Positions 26,070 to 39,800 of a stretch of DNA of 64,000 nucleotides are shown piece after piece. The position numbers and the translations under genes are program-made. Each line of letters opens with the position of its first letter. The first letter of the stretch is position 1. Source of the stretch: Mugil cephalus (Eukaryota > Chordata > Actinopteri > Mugiliformes > Mugilidae); NCBI RefSeq assembly GCF_022458985.1, contig NC_061779.1:16847001-16911000 (forward strand), read 5' to 3'. The notes below the pieces were generated by a model. That model did not search any database. It saw only the letters and a program-made list of their open reading frames with translations, and was not told where the DNA came from.

Positions 26070-27150
26070 AGACCCTGCATGGATCAGCCCACTGTTGTAC
26101 TGCATGTCTGGCCGCGTGGTGACGATAAGACAGGTGGCTCAGTGGGACGAGGAGAATTTATTTTTCTATCATTTTATTTTTTGGCCTCTCGTTGCGATAC
26201 TGTAAGGAACATCCGGTTCTCATTTTCAGGTTTTATCTTGAATTACATTGTCATAATGGCCTTACTATGTGAATACTCTGTCTGTAGTACTGTACGTGAG
26301 TTTCTGGTGTTGAAGAGAAGTAGCTTTATGGTCATGATTATTTTCTTATGAAGAGATAAAGTAGTACATTTATTTTTTATTTAGTCATTTTTATAATGTG
26401 TATGGAGTTTAAAATTGTACTTCTACTGTAAATACTTTGGATTACTCAAGGACTTGTTGGAAAGGCCATATTACTCCTACAGTATATGCATGTGACTATG
26501 AAGAATAACTGACCAGGGATTTGTTCTGATTCTGACATGATAATCTATTACAGTAAGTATTAAAAGATGATCATTATAATAGGCTGTACAAAGGCACTAA
26601 ACTCTGAGTATTATGGCGACGCTGAAGGCCAAAGACCCACCTACTTTCTCCAAGACATACAGTACGGTTGATCATTACCTTTACCTGAGCGTACAAGAAT
26701 GTATCCACATTACTGGATGAATGTAACGTTAAAACACACAAAAAATACAATCTCACTGCAGAACACGCGTTTGGTTTCATTTCATTTATTACAACAAAGA
26801 TATGTGCTTAAAACCAACAAAGGCCTACAAACAACCACTGATACCAGACAGCAATCATGGCGTTTCATTTCAGATGTGCAACAAGAGGCCTGACGTCCAT
26901 AGTGATCGGTTTATATTATATTCACAGTGTATGGATCCCATGTAAATTGTAATGTATTTACAGCTGCTTCAACATGACAATGAACTTTACAAATCTCTAC
27001 TATTTACAGTTTACTCACACAGGCTCACATAGATCATTAAAATAGGTGTCAAATCAGAAACTGTAACATATTCTACAAAAAAACAAAAAAAACAAAAAAA
27101 AAAACATCTTCAAGTATCAAGTGGAAAAGCTCCCTGAGGGAAATCTGGAC
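26070..27150. other. Convergent 3' UTR zone of apba2 and duoxa
   Basis: The two genes face each other here. A plus-strand ATTAAA at 26559-26564 could end apba2. A minus-strand AATAAA (TTTATT at 26785-26790) could end duoxa. Short open frames in this zone have no recognisable family. An A-rich tract lies near 27079-27107. Confidence 0.5.
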
Positions 27151-27154
27151 GTCT

Positions 27155-28959
27155 TCATAGGTGTGCCTGAAACACAAAAATATCATGTTATTATAATAGT
27201 GAGTGCACAGTCAAGGTGGACATAACAGCCACTCTGTATTCAGGGCTATGGTGGCTGTATAAGCATTAATCATAGTTTTATCAACGTGTAACATGCCTGT
27301 TTATGACAGTAATTAATACACTGTTTCTGTTTGTGAATCAATGACTAATCCATTAACAAGCAGCGAACCGATGAGAAAATACTAATGCCATCAGCGTACC
27401 GTCATAGTTTTCGAAGTCAGCGGTGTAATTATCACTCCATCGAGAAAAACTGAATTCAGGTGGCCTTCGCCATAAGAAACGGAGTCATCTTCATAGCTGT
27501 CAACACCGACGCTGAAAGCCGCTTTCATCTTCTCTGGTATCAGAAGGTTAAACGTCACCACGAGAATCCCGATGACGCTGCACAGCACACCTGGAAACCA
27601 CCTCAGTTAGTCAAAATCACCCCTCTCTTGTGGGCTTCGTGGGCAAATACAGAGACACTTGAAACAAGTTTGCGGCTTCACGTCTTTACCTGTAGCCAGG
27701 GCCAACCAGAACGAGTGGCTGTACGCCGTTTCAAACGAGTCAGTTCCCACGGAGAAAATGCACTGAGGCACATTCATGATGGTGGAGAAGGAGGCCATGG
27801 AGAAGAAAATGAAAGCAGCGGTGGCTATCATCATGTACCCGGCGTACAGGATGACCGGCATGGAGAAGAGGATGTTGGCGAGCATCCAGCAGCAAAAGGC
27901 AGTCCTGTGGAACAGTTAAAACACAGCTGTTTTAATAAGACTGACATGACTCAAAGTGACGATACGTAATTCTACAAAATGAGCCACTAATAATCACCAG
28001 AGGGTTGCAGAAGCGTATCGTCCAGAGTATCTGTACTGAAAGATGAGACCACATGGGCTGCTCTGGGTGAACTTCTCTGCAATATACAGGATGGGGTTGG
28101 GTAAACCTTTCTCCAGAGCCTCCTCATACTCTTCCTCTATAGTGTCGTGCAAGCTGAACATCTCATTGTAGTCAATGGTCTCATTGAACTGTACCACAGG
28201 ATTCCCTGTTAAAGAAAAAGAGGTGTGATGTCTTTTCTGACGAAAACTGAATGAGCATATATCTAAGCCGTTCAAAACATTTACCAGCCCCTTTATTCCC
28301 GTGCAGTACATTAGGTTGTCACGTAGCAGCAGCAACAGTGACTCACCTTTTAGTGTAACATTGATGCCATACAGTCCTATGTGCAGACCGATGTCAGCAT
28401 TAACCACTACGTTGCTGAAAGACTTGTAGGTGGCATTAGCGGTCGTCCTGGCCTCAGCCCAGTCGTTAGTGAAGTTGAGCGCTGCAGGATAAAGGACATT
28501 AAGTTGAATAATAATGGGGGGAAAAAAATAAAGAAAAAAAAACATCTGTGACGATAAAGGTAGAAAACTCACCCACTATCACCGCCCCTATGAACAAGCT
28601 GATAATTATTCTGAACATCCAGAACATCCGCTGGTGGGAAGAGAATAATATAAAGTGATCCAGACACTTCAAATAAAAACTGTAAAGCATTACGATAAAA
28701 CACTTATTTTGCATTTTCAATAACAACAAGCTCAGAGTGCGGCAGAAAAAACGCGTTCGGTTTTGTGAGATGTTTGCCGTGAGTAATATGTTATCTGATG
28801 GTTTTCACTCACCGACTTCCCTCGTATCCCTGGCAGAATGAGAAGGAGACTGGCTGCTAGCACAAGGAAGACCAGAATAATGGTGAGTAAGCTGCCATTG
28901 AAGATGAAGGAAGTCCTTTGTAGAGGGTAGAATGGGTAAATGTCATCGTAGAAAGTCAT
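27155..28959 (-). CDS. duoxa: DUOX maturation factor (DUOXA), complete
   Basis: ER-resident multipass partner that DUOX needs to fold, leave the ER and make H2O2 at the plasma membrane. Coding exons in order: 28813-28959, 28573-28630, 28347-28481, 27998-28205, 27690-27904, 27400-27590, 27155-27166. The sum is 966 nt (321 aa; human DUOXA2 is 320, DUOXA1 343). Visible: N-terminal membrane helix (SLLTIILVFLVLAASLLLIL) then the family signature LPGIRGK, a second helix RIIISLFIG, an extracellular loop with Asn-linked sequons (NFT, NAT, NVT, NET), the signature ALEKGLPNPILYIAEKF, then three more hydrophobic segments. The last splice (after KTMT) is uncertain: without it, translation reads two more codons to a stop at 27391, giving 320 aa. 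It is not assignable as DUOXA1 or DUOXA2. Confidence 0.93.
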
Positions 28960-29467
28960 CTCGGCTCGGCTGATCTCACGGACACAGCTGAGGCTACAGA
29001 GAAGACAGTGTTAGTGGCGGGGTTCTCAGTTTCCTCCAGATGCAGAGATAGCCAGTATTGTTGCTTACAGCTGATAAGATATGGTACATTACTACCACCA
29101 GGCAACATGGCACATGATTAAACGCAGGCACGTCTAATTTATGCAAAAGCCTCTAACTTTGCTCGGCGCTGTCTGATTTCACTAAAAATAAACAATGCTT
29201 CTGTATAGAGCACAAGGGAATGCAATTCTATATTTCCACATGATCACTTCAGTTGTTATAATGTAAATCAGTGCTTTTAGTTTGGCTCTGGGTCAATGTG
29301 GGTTAAATGTATTAATTTAAACTTAATGAAAAGTTCTAAATCAGTTCAATTAATGTAATTAAAGAAATCCAAAAAGACATCCCTTACCTGTTCCTTAAAG
29401 GATGAGGAGTGGTGAAGAAGAAGAGAAGTGAAGTGTGAATGTTGAGGGAACATACACTTCTTTTATA
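28960..29467 (-). promoter_or_regulatory. duoxa: duoxa 5' UTR exons and TATA box
   Basis: The first coding exon has an acceptor at 28994-28995 (minus strand), so its UTR part reaches 28993. A noncoding exon upstream ends with a donor at 29387 (exon from 29388). A TATAAAAG box on the minus strand at 29460-29467 places transcription start near 29432, giving a first exon of roughly 45 nt. Confidence 0.6.
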
Positions 29468-29924
29468 CCAGAGGTCCCTTTTGTGTCTCTGAGTAGGAGG
29501 ATGCCCTTTACTGGAATACTGAGGAAAAGAGGTGTGATCCAGAGGGGAAGGACATTCCCATTTGGGAAACATAGGTCACATGCAGTTTGTGATAAGCTGT
29601 CCAGCACATATTGGCTTTAGTACTGCGGTATTCCTCTCCTGCACCTGTTCTCCTGTAAGTCTTCTGAACAAGTAAGTGAGTCTCAACTATTCCTGATTGT
29701 TTCAGCAAATGAACGTGGCAGTCACTTTAGATGTATTCTTTTGCTAAAAGGCATTACCTGCACAGCTAGTTTCTTATAACTGTTAAACAAACAAAGTATA
29801 TAACATGCAAATATAACAGAAATCTAAAAGTAAATGTCAGTTACCTTTACCTTGTTCCTTCACTTTTCAAAAGTCCTTCAGTCTTCTTGGTTGGAGACTG
29901 AGCTTAGGAGCATCTCTCGCATCA
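29468..29924. promoter_or_regulatory. Shared divergent duoxa-duox promoter region
   Basis: Only about 460 bp separate the duoxa TATA box from the duox start codon on the opposite strand. A head-to-head DUOX/DUOXA arrangement is known in vertebrates and suggests co-regulation. No TATA box is obvious for duox. The duox 5' UTR must lie just left of 29925. Confidence 0.65.
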
Positions 29925-32900
29925 ATGCATTTGCGTAAATGGATCTGGAGTGTGTGCGCAGTGGCTGGCCTGGTGCTCATTGCCAGCGAAGGTAAGTAGA
30001 CAACAGCTGTACTTAGTCACCCGAGAGTCACTTAAACGTGTTAGTTTTTTAAATGCAAGTAAGAAACGCTGTCTAAATGTGTACGGTATAGATTCCCAGT
30101 GTGAAATAACCTGGGAGATTCCTCGCTTTGACGGCTGGTACAACAGTTTGGGATATCCCCGGCGCGGAGCTGTCGGTAAGTTGCAGAGTAAAGGCGAGGT
30201 GTGCAGCAGCAGCAGAAACAGCAGTAGCTGCAGTAGCTCAACCACCCAGCCAGCAACACACCTGTCGGTCACTGTTTTTATGCTCGTGCAGGTTCCCATC
30301 TCATGCGCCTCGTGCCCGCGCACTACCGGGACGGAGTGTACCAGCCTGTGCATGAGCCGCTGCTGCCAAACCCCCGCAGACTGAGCAGGCTGCTGGCCGA
30401 AGGGCCCTCCGGTCTGCCCTCCACACGCAACCAGACCGTGCTCTCTCTGTTCTTCGGTAAATACGAACACCTTTTGCTCCACTGACATTTATCCTCCTAC
30501 AAAGTCAATGGAGAAATAAAAGAATACGAACTAAACACAGCTCCGCCATCGTGCCAACATGGAGCACTTATTTTTGTTTTCAAGGCATATAATAAGCGGT
30601 GAAAATACACTGGTGTCCTCATTAAGTATTTACGTTAAAAATATTTTTATATTTAGTAAAAACCAAAATCTTTTTTGACAGGTTACCATATTCTTTTTGA
30701 AATTTCGGACTCAAGAACTCCCAGTTGTCCTCCTGAGTTCATGAACATCCCAGTCCCAAAAGGTGACCCCATCTTTGACCCCACTGCCACCGGAAAAGTC
30801 CAGCTGCCCTTCCAGAGAAGTCCGTGGGACAAAGAGTCGGGACAGAGTCCCAGTAACCCTCGAATACAGGTGATAATTATTAATTATTATTATTCACATA
30901 CAATCTCGAGTCCCACTGGAGCCTTCAGAACAAGAAGTGAATGTGAACGCCATTTTCCTTCTCTAATTAATGCGAATTAATTAAAAATAACAAACTGTAC
31001 AACCCTTGCAGGTCAACTTGGTGACCGCATGGATAGATGGCAGCTCTATATATGGCCCGTCCACTTCCTGGTCTGACTCCTTGAGGAGCTTCTCTGGAGG
31101 GCTCTTGGCTTCAGGCTCTGAGTGGAACATGCCAAATCAGGGAGGAAACAAGCTCATGTGGAGCGCCGCCGATCCCTCTACGGGAGACCACCGATCCCAA
31201 GGCCTTTATGGTGAGGCAATTTACACTTTAAAATTCACTATTCACACATTTCATTTTCCAGCCAGGTTTAACTCATCAGGGGCTTTTTAGAATGAAAAAC
31301 CACTGAACCGTGCCAAAAAAAGCGATCGGTTCGCTTAAAAATTCAAAAAGTTCCCTTTTCCTTAAAGGACCCGTGTGTGGGGTTTGTGGCCTCTAGTGGA
31401 GAGGTTGCAGGTCGCTAGCTGTCCGCCAGCTGTCACGCAGCGGCCTCAGCCCCACTCGCGCTCCACCTTATTGCCCATTTTTGAATTAGCAGAATCAGGC
31501 AATGCCAAGACGGTGACAGCTGGTGCCACCTGGACTAAAAACTGCTCCTCGGGAGGAGGAGGAGGCTCTGTGGAAAAGGATCATCATCGTGTGTAGATAT
31601 GATGATGTGACAGGTGATTAAATCCCAGCGCAAACATAACAAACGAACAGAATATTAATTTTAATATACCACAATGAGTCCTACACAAACGTCAGTGCAG
31701 GGCATGTACACAAATAGCTGTGGAAATATTCCTTGGGAACTCATTCAAAATACTGGATCTCAGTTTAATTTAATACGTGACCCCAAAACCAATAAACTCT
31801 TCAACAAACTGGCGGTGACTGCATATAGCCTTCTTGATGAACTCTAGGGGTATTACATAATGGAGTGTATTCTTAAACAACATCTATATTGTCTTGCAGC
31901 AGCACCCACTCATACTGCCAGCTTCAGGAAAACAAACAAAAGGAATCTTGCAAATACTATTTCAAGATCCAGCCTTAATTAGGGTTGCAGTCTGTAAGGC
32001 TGAGTCAAGAGAGGCCCAGCCTGACGTTGGTTATGACTCTTTTAATTATTGTGTAAAAAGTCGGTCGCGCTCACCACAGTAAATCCCCCTCTGTATAGCA
32101 TAGAGGCTGCCACACAGGTGTCATGAAGCCAGTGTTTTGTTGCTTGTTTTGTTAAAAGTGTGTAGTTATTATCTGGGGCGGAGGCGGAGGATCTTCCCCT
32201 GTTGTCACCGCTCTGTTTTCACGTCCTTTAAAAACAAACAACCTCATTATCCTTCTGTTAATGGTCGGAGAAATTTATCAGCCGGTGCGGATAGATTCTG
32301 ACACATAACAAGGGAGAGGTGTAGAGTTTTGCGTGTTAAAGATGTTAAATGTCCCGTTTTGGTGTGTTCTGCTGCGACTGCAGTGGCGTTAATTCACATT
32401 GTGTATCATCACGTAGCAGAGTTTGTAACAGCCCTCTTCTGTGCATAGAGTTGGGAAATGCCTGGGCCAATGAGAACGTGTTCACGGCAGCAGAGGGGAT
32501 TATCTGGTTTCGCTACCACAATTATGTCGCCTCCAAACTGCACCAAGAACACCCGGAGTGGCCAGACGAGAAGCTGTTTCAAAACGCCAGGAAGACCGTT
32601 GTGGCCACATTTCAGGTAGAAGGAAGAGTCTCTGAGTAATCCTCTTGCTGCACAGATGATGGTTTAATTTGCACTTTGGAAAGAAGGAGATTGCATCAAC
32701 GCCAGGTGGTCGTTAAAGTCGAATGCATCACCTCTCACTTGTTTGATTAGTCCTGTCTCCCGCACATGATTCACATATATAAAGACCTCTGAAAACCATA
32801 GTAAAACCATTCACAAACAATTAATAGTTTTGGCATTTTAGCAAATCTAAAACTACAATCTCCTAGACCAGTGATGTTGTGTTTGATTAAGAGAGTTATA

Positions 32901-33840
32901 ATTTAGGTGCACTGACTCCTGACCTGTTGTTTTCACACAGAATATCGCGCTCTATGAATGGCTACCTGGGTTCCTCAAAGACAAACAGCTTCCTCCTTAT
33001 CCAGGTAAGAATCAGCCTGAGTGCATGCAGGTGGAGGGGAACAGGTAATGCACCGGCGACCACAAGCTGCGGTGTTTGACAAGTATGCGCTCCGTCAGCA
33101 AAGCGTCACCCTGAGTCTCCTTCTTCTGCTGAATAAGCACCCACGGCTGAAGAAAGTTTAAGGACAATGGTCAGATGATCCCATCACCTCAATTACTTCT
33201 TATTTTCCGTGCTTTGACCTTTGGATAATGAGTGGGTTCGCATGCACATGCTTGTTCCTGTTGTTATTTCGTGACATATTGTGATTTATCCGTGCACAGG
33301 TTACCAGAAGTTTGTTGATCCAGGGATCTCGCCTGAGTTTCACGCTGCTGCCGCACGGTTCGGCATCACTATGGCCCCATCTGGTGTCTACATGAGGTAG
33401 TATCATCTCTGTTCCCTGGCTGTACTGTGAGCAACGCTGTCCTGCTGCGAACAGAGTCGCTCATTATTTAAAACCCAGTATTTAAACTCAGCGCCACCAA
33501 ACTTCTATTTTTTTCTACACAGGAACAGAACCTGCCATTTTCGGAGGATCATCAACGCGGATGGAAGCACGTCGCCAGCGCTGCGTCTTTGTAACAGCTT
33601 TTGGAAGCGTGAGGTAGGTTATGGTTACACTGCTGCATTTTCACCTCAACTTATTTACACCAATCAGCCACAACATTAAAACCACTGACAGGAGGAGTAA
33701 ATAACATTGAGCATCTAGTTGCAGTTCAGATGTTACTTCGACATGTAGCACCCACGTACAATAGACCTGACACCCCCACCCTATAGCAATGACACTCCTT
33801 GATGGAAGCAGTCATCCACAGCACGATGCAGCCTGACACA

Positions 33841-33881
<41 letters not shown>

Positions 33882-36800
33882 AAACAACAACAAAAAACAC
33901 GAAAAGCAAAAGGTGTTGACCTGGACTAAGACTAATAACATCCTGTTATCAGACACAACAGGCCACCCTCAGAAGGGTCATGTCCATTCTCTCATGAGTA
34001 ACTGTTTTATAGGCACAAGAGAGACCTGCACAATATTAGGAACGTGGCCATAATGTTATGCCTGATCAGTCTGTATTAGACTTTCTGTATATTAAATACT
34101 AGTTATTTTAAAACAATAGTCAACAGCGGTTTGTAAAGCCACTGTTATTTATTTATGTTAAAATTGGCACAGATGAACAAGATAGAAAACTCTTGCAGGA
34201 TTTGACCGGGAACTTTAGAAATGTATCAGATTAAAAAATAATAATTTCATGAGTTTGCTGCCATTTAACAAATTCTCAGTCAATAGAAGTTCCTATGGTC
34301 ATGTGTTTTCTGCTGAATACGAATACACTTTGGAAATACTTGGATCATGATGTTCTTTAAAAAAGAAATGAATCTGCCTCCACTTCCAGTATCATATATC
34401 ACATGTTTGCTGTGCTAGTTAAGATGACCACCTTAATATCACCTATTGGAAAGAGGAAATATGTAATAATATGTATATTATACTGTATATGTTTTAATGA
34501 ATGGATTTAGTATGAACTAAGAAACGGCCATGTTAACTTGGAAAAAACATCTAGATGAGCCCAGATATTGAATATTTCTTTATCTTTCAGTCATCTAATA
34601 AGAAGACAAGCCAGGATGTAGACGACCTCCTCATGGGCATGGCCTCTCAGATTGCAGAGAGAGAAGACAATGTTGTAGTAGAGGACCTAAGAGGTTGTTC
34701 ATTGTTTATTGCTTTCTGGCTCAGTGCATCATACATTAACACTTTACTGTATATAGACAAATACTTAGTGCTCTTATCTGATTTGTGCTTTGACAGACTA
34801 CATGTACGGACCTCTAAGGTTCAGCCGGACAGATCTGGTGGCAGTGACGATCCAGAGAGGACGAGACTTTGGTTTACGAAGTTACAACGAGATCAGAAAA
34901 GCTCTGGACTTGCCTCCCGTAGAGACATTTGAAGATATAAACCCAGAGCTCAACAGCACAGACCCTCAGGTAAAAGTCGCAGTCTACCGACAACACACGA
35001 CAAAGAGTGATAAAACAAAAGTTTAACAGAAATCCTGTGAGTTCAACTTTGCCTTTTGCTACAACAGTTGCTCCAAGATGTTTCAGAGCTGTATAACGGA
35101 GACGTCTCTAAACTGGAGCTCTTCCCTGGAGGGCTGCTGGAGTCTCTGGACGGTCCAGGTCCAGTTTTCTCGGCTATAATTCTGGACCAGTTCGAGCGCA
35201 TCAGAAACGGAGACCGCTTCTGGTTTGAGAACAAACAGAATGGGTAATCTCTCAGCATGCTGCAGAAATAGATCAAACTCAGCCGCTTATATCTTATGCA
35301 TCGGTTATGTGACCGCACCGCACCGTGCGGCCGCTTCCAGTTTGTTCACAGACGAGGAGATCCAGACGATCCGCAACACCACGTATCATGACGTCCTTGT
35401 TGCTGTCACGAGCGCTGAACACGCTGATATACAAAACAATGTGTTCATTTGGAGAGACGGTAAAAATGCTACATTTGATTGTATTTATTATTTAACAGAA
35501 CCCGTGCTTTGAAATGAAAACACTCTCCCTCATGTCCTCAGGTGACCCCTGTCCTCAGCCCACACAGCTGAATGCATCAATGCTCCATCCCTGCACTAAT
35601 GCTACAAAACTTAATTACTTTGATGGGAGCAAAGCTGGCTTTGGGATATTTATTGTTGTCCTGTTCCTCTTTCCTGTTGGTCAGTATCCCACTCACTTGC
35701 TCTGCTCTTGCACTCTAATAATATTTCCATCTCTCATCAGCAGTTTTCTTGCGGAACATTTGGCTTTGTCTCCTCAGTGAGTTTTCTCGCGGCCTGCATG
35801 GTGGCGTATCTCCGCAAGTACAGGTACAGGAAGTTTCAGAGAAGAAGGAAAGTCGGCGACAGAACGGAGGAGCCAGCCGTGGGAATCACTGGTTTGAAGC
35901 CATCCAGCTTTATTTGCATTGCAATACATTCACATTATGAATCAGCCTTAGAAGCTAAATAGTTCTTCTCTTTCATGTTTATTCACTGTTGCTTTATACT
36001 CACCAGCGTACGAGTGGCAGGGCCACAAAAAACCGCTGCACCCCGTCAGTGTGGAGGTCGATAAGAAGAGGAGGCTGTACGTCTTTGACAGATGTGGGTC
36101 CACTCAGCGATGTCTCAGTCTGAGCAACCAGGACCACCTGGACGTCCTTCTCTCCAACGACCGGCACCATAAAGCTCTGCTGCTCAAAGTACCTAAAGAG
36201 TATGACCTGGTGAGTAACTGATGATGTAAGTGGATGAGTTGTTAAAAAAAAAAATCTGATTTAAACTGCAAGGCACGAAGAAAAAAAAACAATCCAAAAA
36301 GGTTTTCGCACATCTTTTGCAAGAACGTGCTGTGCTCACTGCTGGGACTGTCTTCCTCACTTACACTGTAAAACTGCTTCATCTTTCATCTCTCACTTCA
36401 TCCTTGCGCCGTCGACGCAAGCCGTGCCTAATCACCATCGCTTTTATCTCTCTCTGTTTGCACATTCAGGTGCTGTTTTTTGATGATGACAGCAAGCGCG
36501 CAGAATTTGTCAAGCATCTGTGCCCAGAGGAGACAGACATCGGGCTGCAGATCAGAGTGAAGCAGATGAGAGAGAGGGAGCTGCTGAGGGAGGCTTTAAC
36601 CAGAGAGCAGAGGGCTCAGATTGTGGAAACGTTCATTCGACACGCTTTCTCTAAGGTACGCTCGGCCTCCGGACGTTTACCTCTGCTCCGTTACAGCTGT
36701 TGCAGCCGCAAAATGTCGTCAGACCTCAGTCAGTTTGAGGTCAAATTAGGTCCGACCTCAGGTCAAAAGAACTAATTGTTGGTGTCGATGGTGACCTCAC

Positions 36801-39800
36801 CCGCGATGGGTTTCCTTAGCTGACGCTGGTGATATTAGTGATGACACTACGCTGACATAATAACACTGTCCCTCGCTGTCCCTCCGGAGCGCAGGTCTTG
36901 GAAATAGAGAGGTGTGATGCTGGGGATATGAGTGGCGTTTCCCACAGGAAAGCCAGAGAGGTTCTCCAGTGCGAGCTGACAGCATCAGAGTTTGCTGACG
37001 CCCTCGGCCTCAAGCCTGACTCCTTGTTTGTGGACTCCATGTTCACACTGGCAGATAAAGATGGAAATGGTTACCTCTCCTTTCAAGAGTTTCTTGACGT
37101 TATGGTCATCTTCATGAAAGGTAAAATATCAGACTGTGCACTCTTCAAGCCTGTTGGGTCCCTGTTGGTGCATAGCCTCTTTGTTTAAAAAGGCTAATTA
37201 GATTATTTCAAATCTATATTGTTTTGCGAGCAAAGCATTTTCAGAATTTGTTACAACTCTCTGTTGAAACTAATGAATTAAACCATTTTATTTTGGTGGA
37301 TTTGACCCCATATAAACAAAAACCCCAAATAAACAAATGCATGAAGATGAATTGCAGATGTCTGAATTTAGTGTTGCACAACACTGTCTGTGTATATATA
37401 CGCAGGGTCTCCAGAGGAGAAGTCCAGACTGATGTTCTCCATGAACGACATTGGGGGAACTGGCTTCTTGTCAAAAGAAGAATTTGCCAGGATGCTCAGG
37501 TTTTCGTAACACTTCTGTCTTGACTCTGCAAAGTTTTTACTGTGAGTTTGTTGGGTCGTCTTCACCCTCTTTTGATGAATTGCAGGTCTTTCATTGAAAT
37601 CTCCAACGGTGCTCTGTCAAAGAACCAGGCAGAGGACGGCATCAAGGCCATGATGCAGGCCGCGGGCTTTGAAGACAAGGAGAAAATCTCTTGGGAGGAC
37701 TTTCACTTCCTCTTGCGGGATCATGAGAAGGAGCTGCAGTTTGCTCAGCTCAATGTCAAAGGTAAAAGAAAGCTTTGTCAAGAAGATCTTTTTTAGTCTC
37801 GCCGTTTCTCCGACCTTGTGTGATGTATTAGCATCCCCGCTGTGTGCGCAGGCATGGAGAAACAGGGCAAGAAGCGGCTGAGTCGGGACCAGAGGGTGTC
37901 CTTCATCTGTCCAGCAAACAGGTACGAAAACAGGACACATGGACTGTAACTAATTACTCAGTATGGAAATGTTTTTATCACTAAAAACTAAAAGAATAAT
38001 CCGTGATCTTGTTCAACTTTGTTTGCAGCGACTACAAGACTGATGGATTGGAGATACGCAGAAGGAAAAAGTATGCTTATTTTCTCAAATTTCATGCTCT
38101 GAAGAGAAGAGAAACGTCAAAGGAATAAGAAAAAATAATGTGTTAAAATAAATAAAATTTAAAAATACAGAAGAGATAGTAAATTAAACACAAAAATCGT
38201 TTGTATTTTCATATATTTAAATTATATCTAATAACTCAAACATGCACAGTATTCATGACATTTATTTGTTTATTAATCTTTATAGTTCACCATTTATGTT
38301 ATATTGTTGCAGCAGAGTGTGTTTTAACACTGGAACAGTTTATAAAATTTCATTGTTACTATCACATTACAACTCCGAAAGTGCTGATTGTGTGAGTATT
38401 TGTAATAAGTACTGTATATTTAAATAGGGGAGTCTACTTTAAATTGAGTTTTAACCATTTCCTTTTTCCATTTATAGTAGCAGCAATCTACTTAATTTGG
38501 TTTGCAGGACATAAATGAGGTCTAATATGAATGAATATTGAATACTTTCAGGTTGATCTCCAACGCTCCAAACGTCTATGTGAACCCTAAGCGTGAGCTG
38601 TACATAAGGAACCCAGTGCAGCAGAAAGTCCAGCAGTTCAAGCGCTTTGTCGAGAACTATCGACGTCACATTGTTTGTTTCATCGTCGTGTACGGCATCA
38701 CAGCTGGTGTGGCTCTCGAGAGGTGTTACTGTGAGTGGAAATCGTTCAGTAACATTGTGTGTTTTTTTATTATTTTGTTTCCCTTCTGATCTGATTAAAA
38801 ACACTGTGTTCAGACTATGGTTTGCAGGCCGAGTCTTCTGGTGTCCCCGAGACATCGATAGTGGGCATCATCGTGTCCCGTGGCTCGGCGGCTGCCGTCT
38901 CCTTCCTGTTTCCCTACATGCTTCTCTCCGTGTGTCGCAACCTCGTCACTCTGTTCCGAGAAACCTTCCTCAACCGATACATCCCCTTCGACGCTGCCAT
39001 CGACTTCCACCGCTTCATGGCCATGACTGCCATCATTCTCACAGGTCGGCACGGAGAAGTTCAGGAGTGATACCGGGTGACGGATTTATGTCACATTCAC
39101 GCATAGCTCACTGTTGTTGTGTGTTCTCACTGCAGTTGTTCATAGCTTGGGCCATGTGGTCAACATCTACATCTTCTCCATCAGTGACCTCCACATCTTA
39201 TCTTGTCTGTTCCCCAGAGTCTTAGCCAATAATGGGTAACAGCTAAAATTTCAGCCTGATATTTGCAGAGTTATTTGAGCAGATCTAAATGTACTTCTGG
39301 TACTTCTTCTTCTTAGGTCTGAGCTTCCCCTCAAGTGGTACTGGTGGTTCTTTCAAACCGTTCCAGGTATATTATGGTTTTAGATCTTCATCAGTGCATG
39401 AACTGCTTCTGGTAATTTGCTGTAATTAAGTGGTTTGAACTGCCTTTTCCTTTTCTAGGGATGACCGGTGTCTTGCTCCTCCTCGTCTTTGCGTTCATGT
39501 ACGTTTTTGCCTCGCACTATTTCCGTCGCATCAGTTTTCGCGCATTTTGGATCACACATTACCTCTACATCGTTGTCTACATTCTTGTAAGTACTTTTAC
39601 TTTGATTTTAAACTGTTTAGACGCTGAGGCACTTTTCTAGTGACGTGATGCCAGCTTTGTTTTCTTCTAACAGACAGTTATTCATGGCAGCTTTGCTCTG
39701 CTCCAAGAGCCTCGTTTCTACATCTACCTAATCCCCCCAGCCCTTCTCTTCCTGCTCGACAAACTGATCAGCCTGAGCAGGAAGAAGGTGGAGATTCCTG

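Noticed and set aside
29922-30488. 188-codon minus-strand frame opposite duox exons 1-3
   Set aside because: It overlaps three verified duox exons on the other strand and crosses their introns. No domain is seen.
38647-39225. 192-codon plus-strand frame in duox
   Set aside because: Wrong frame relative to the conserved haem-domain exons and runs through two introns.
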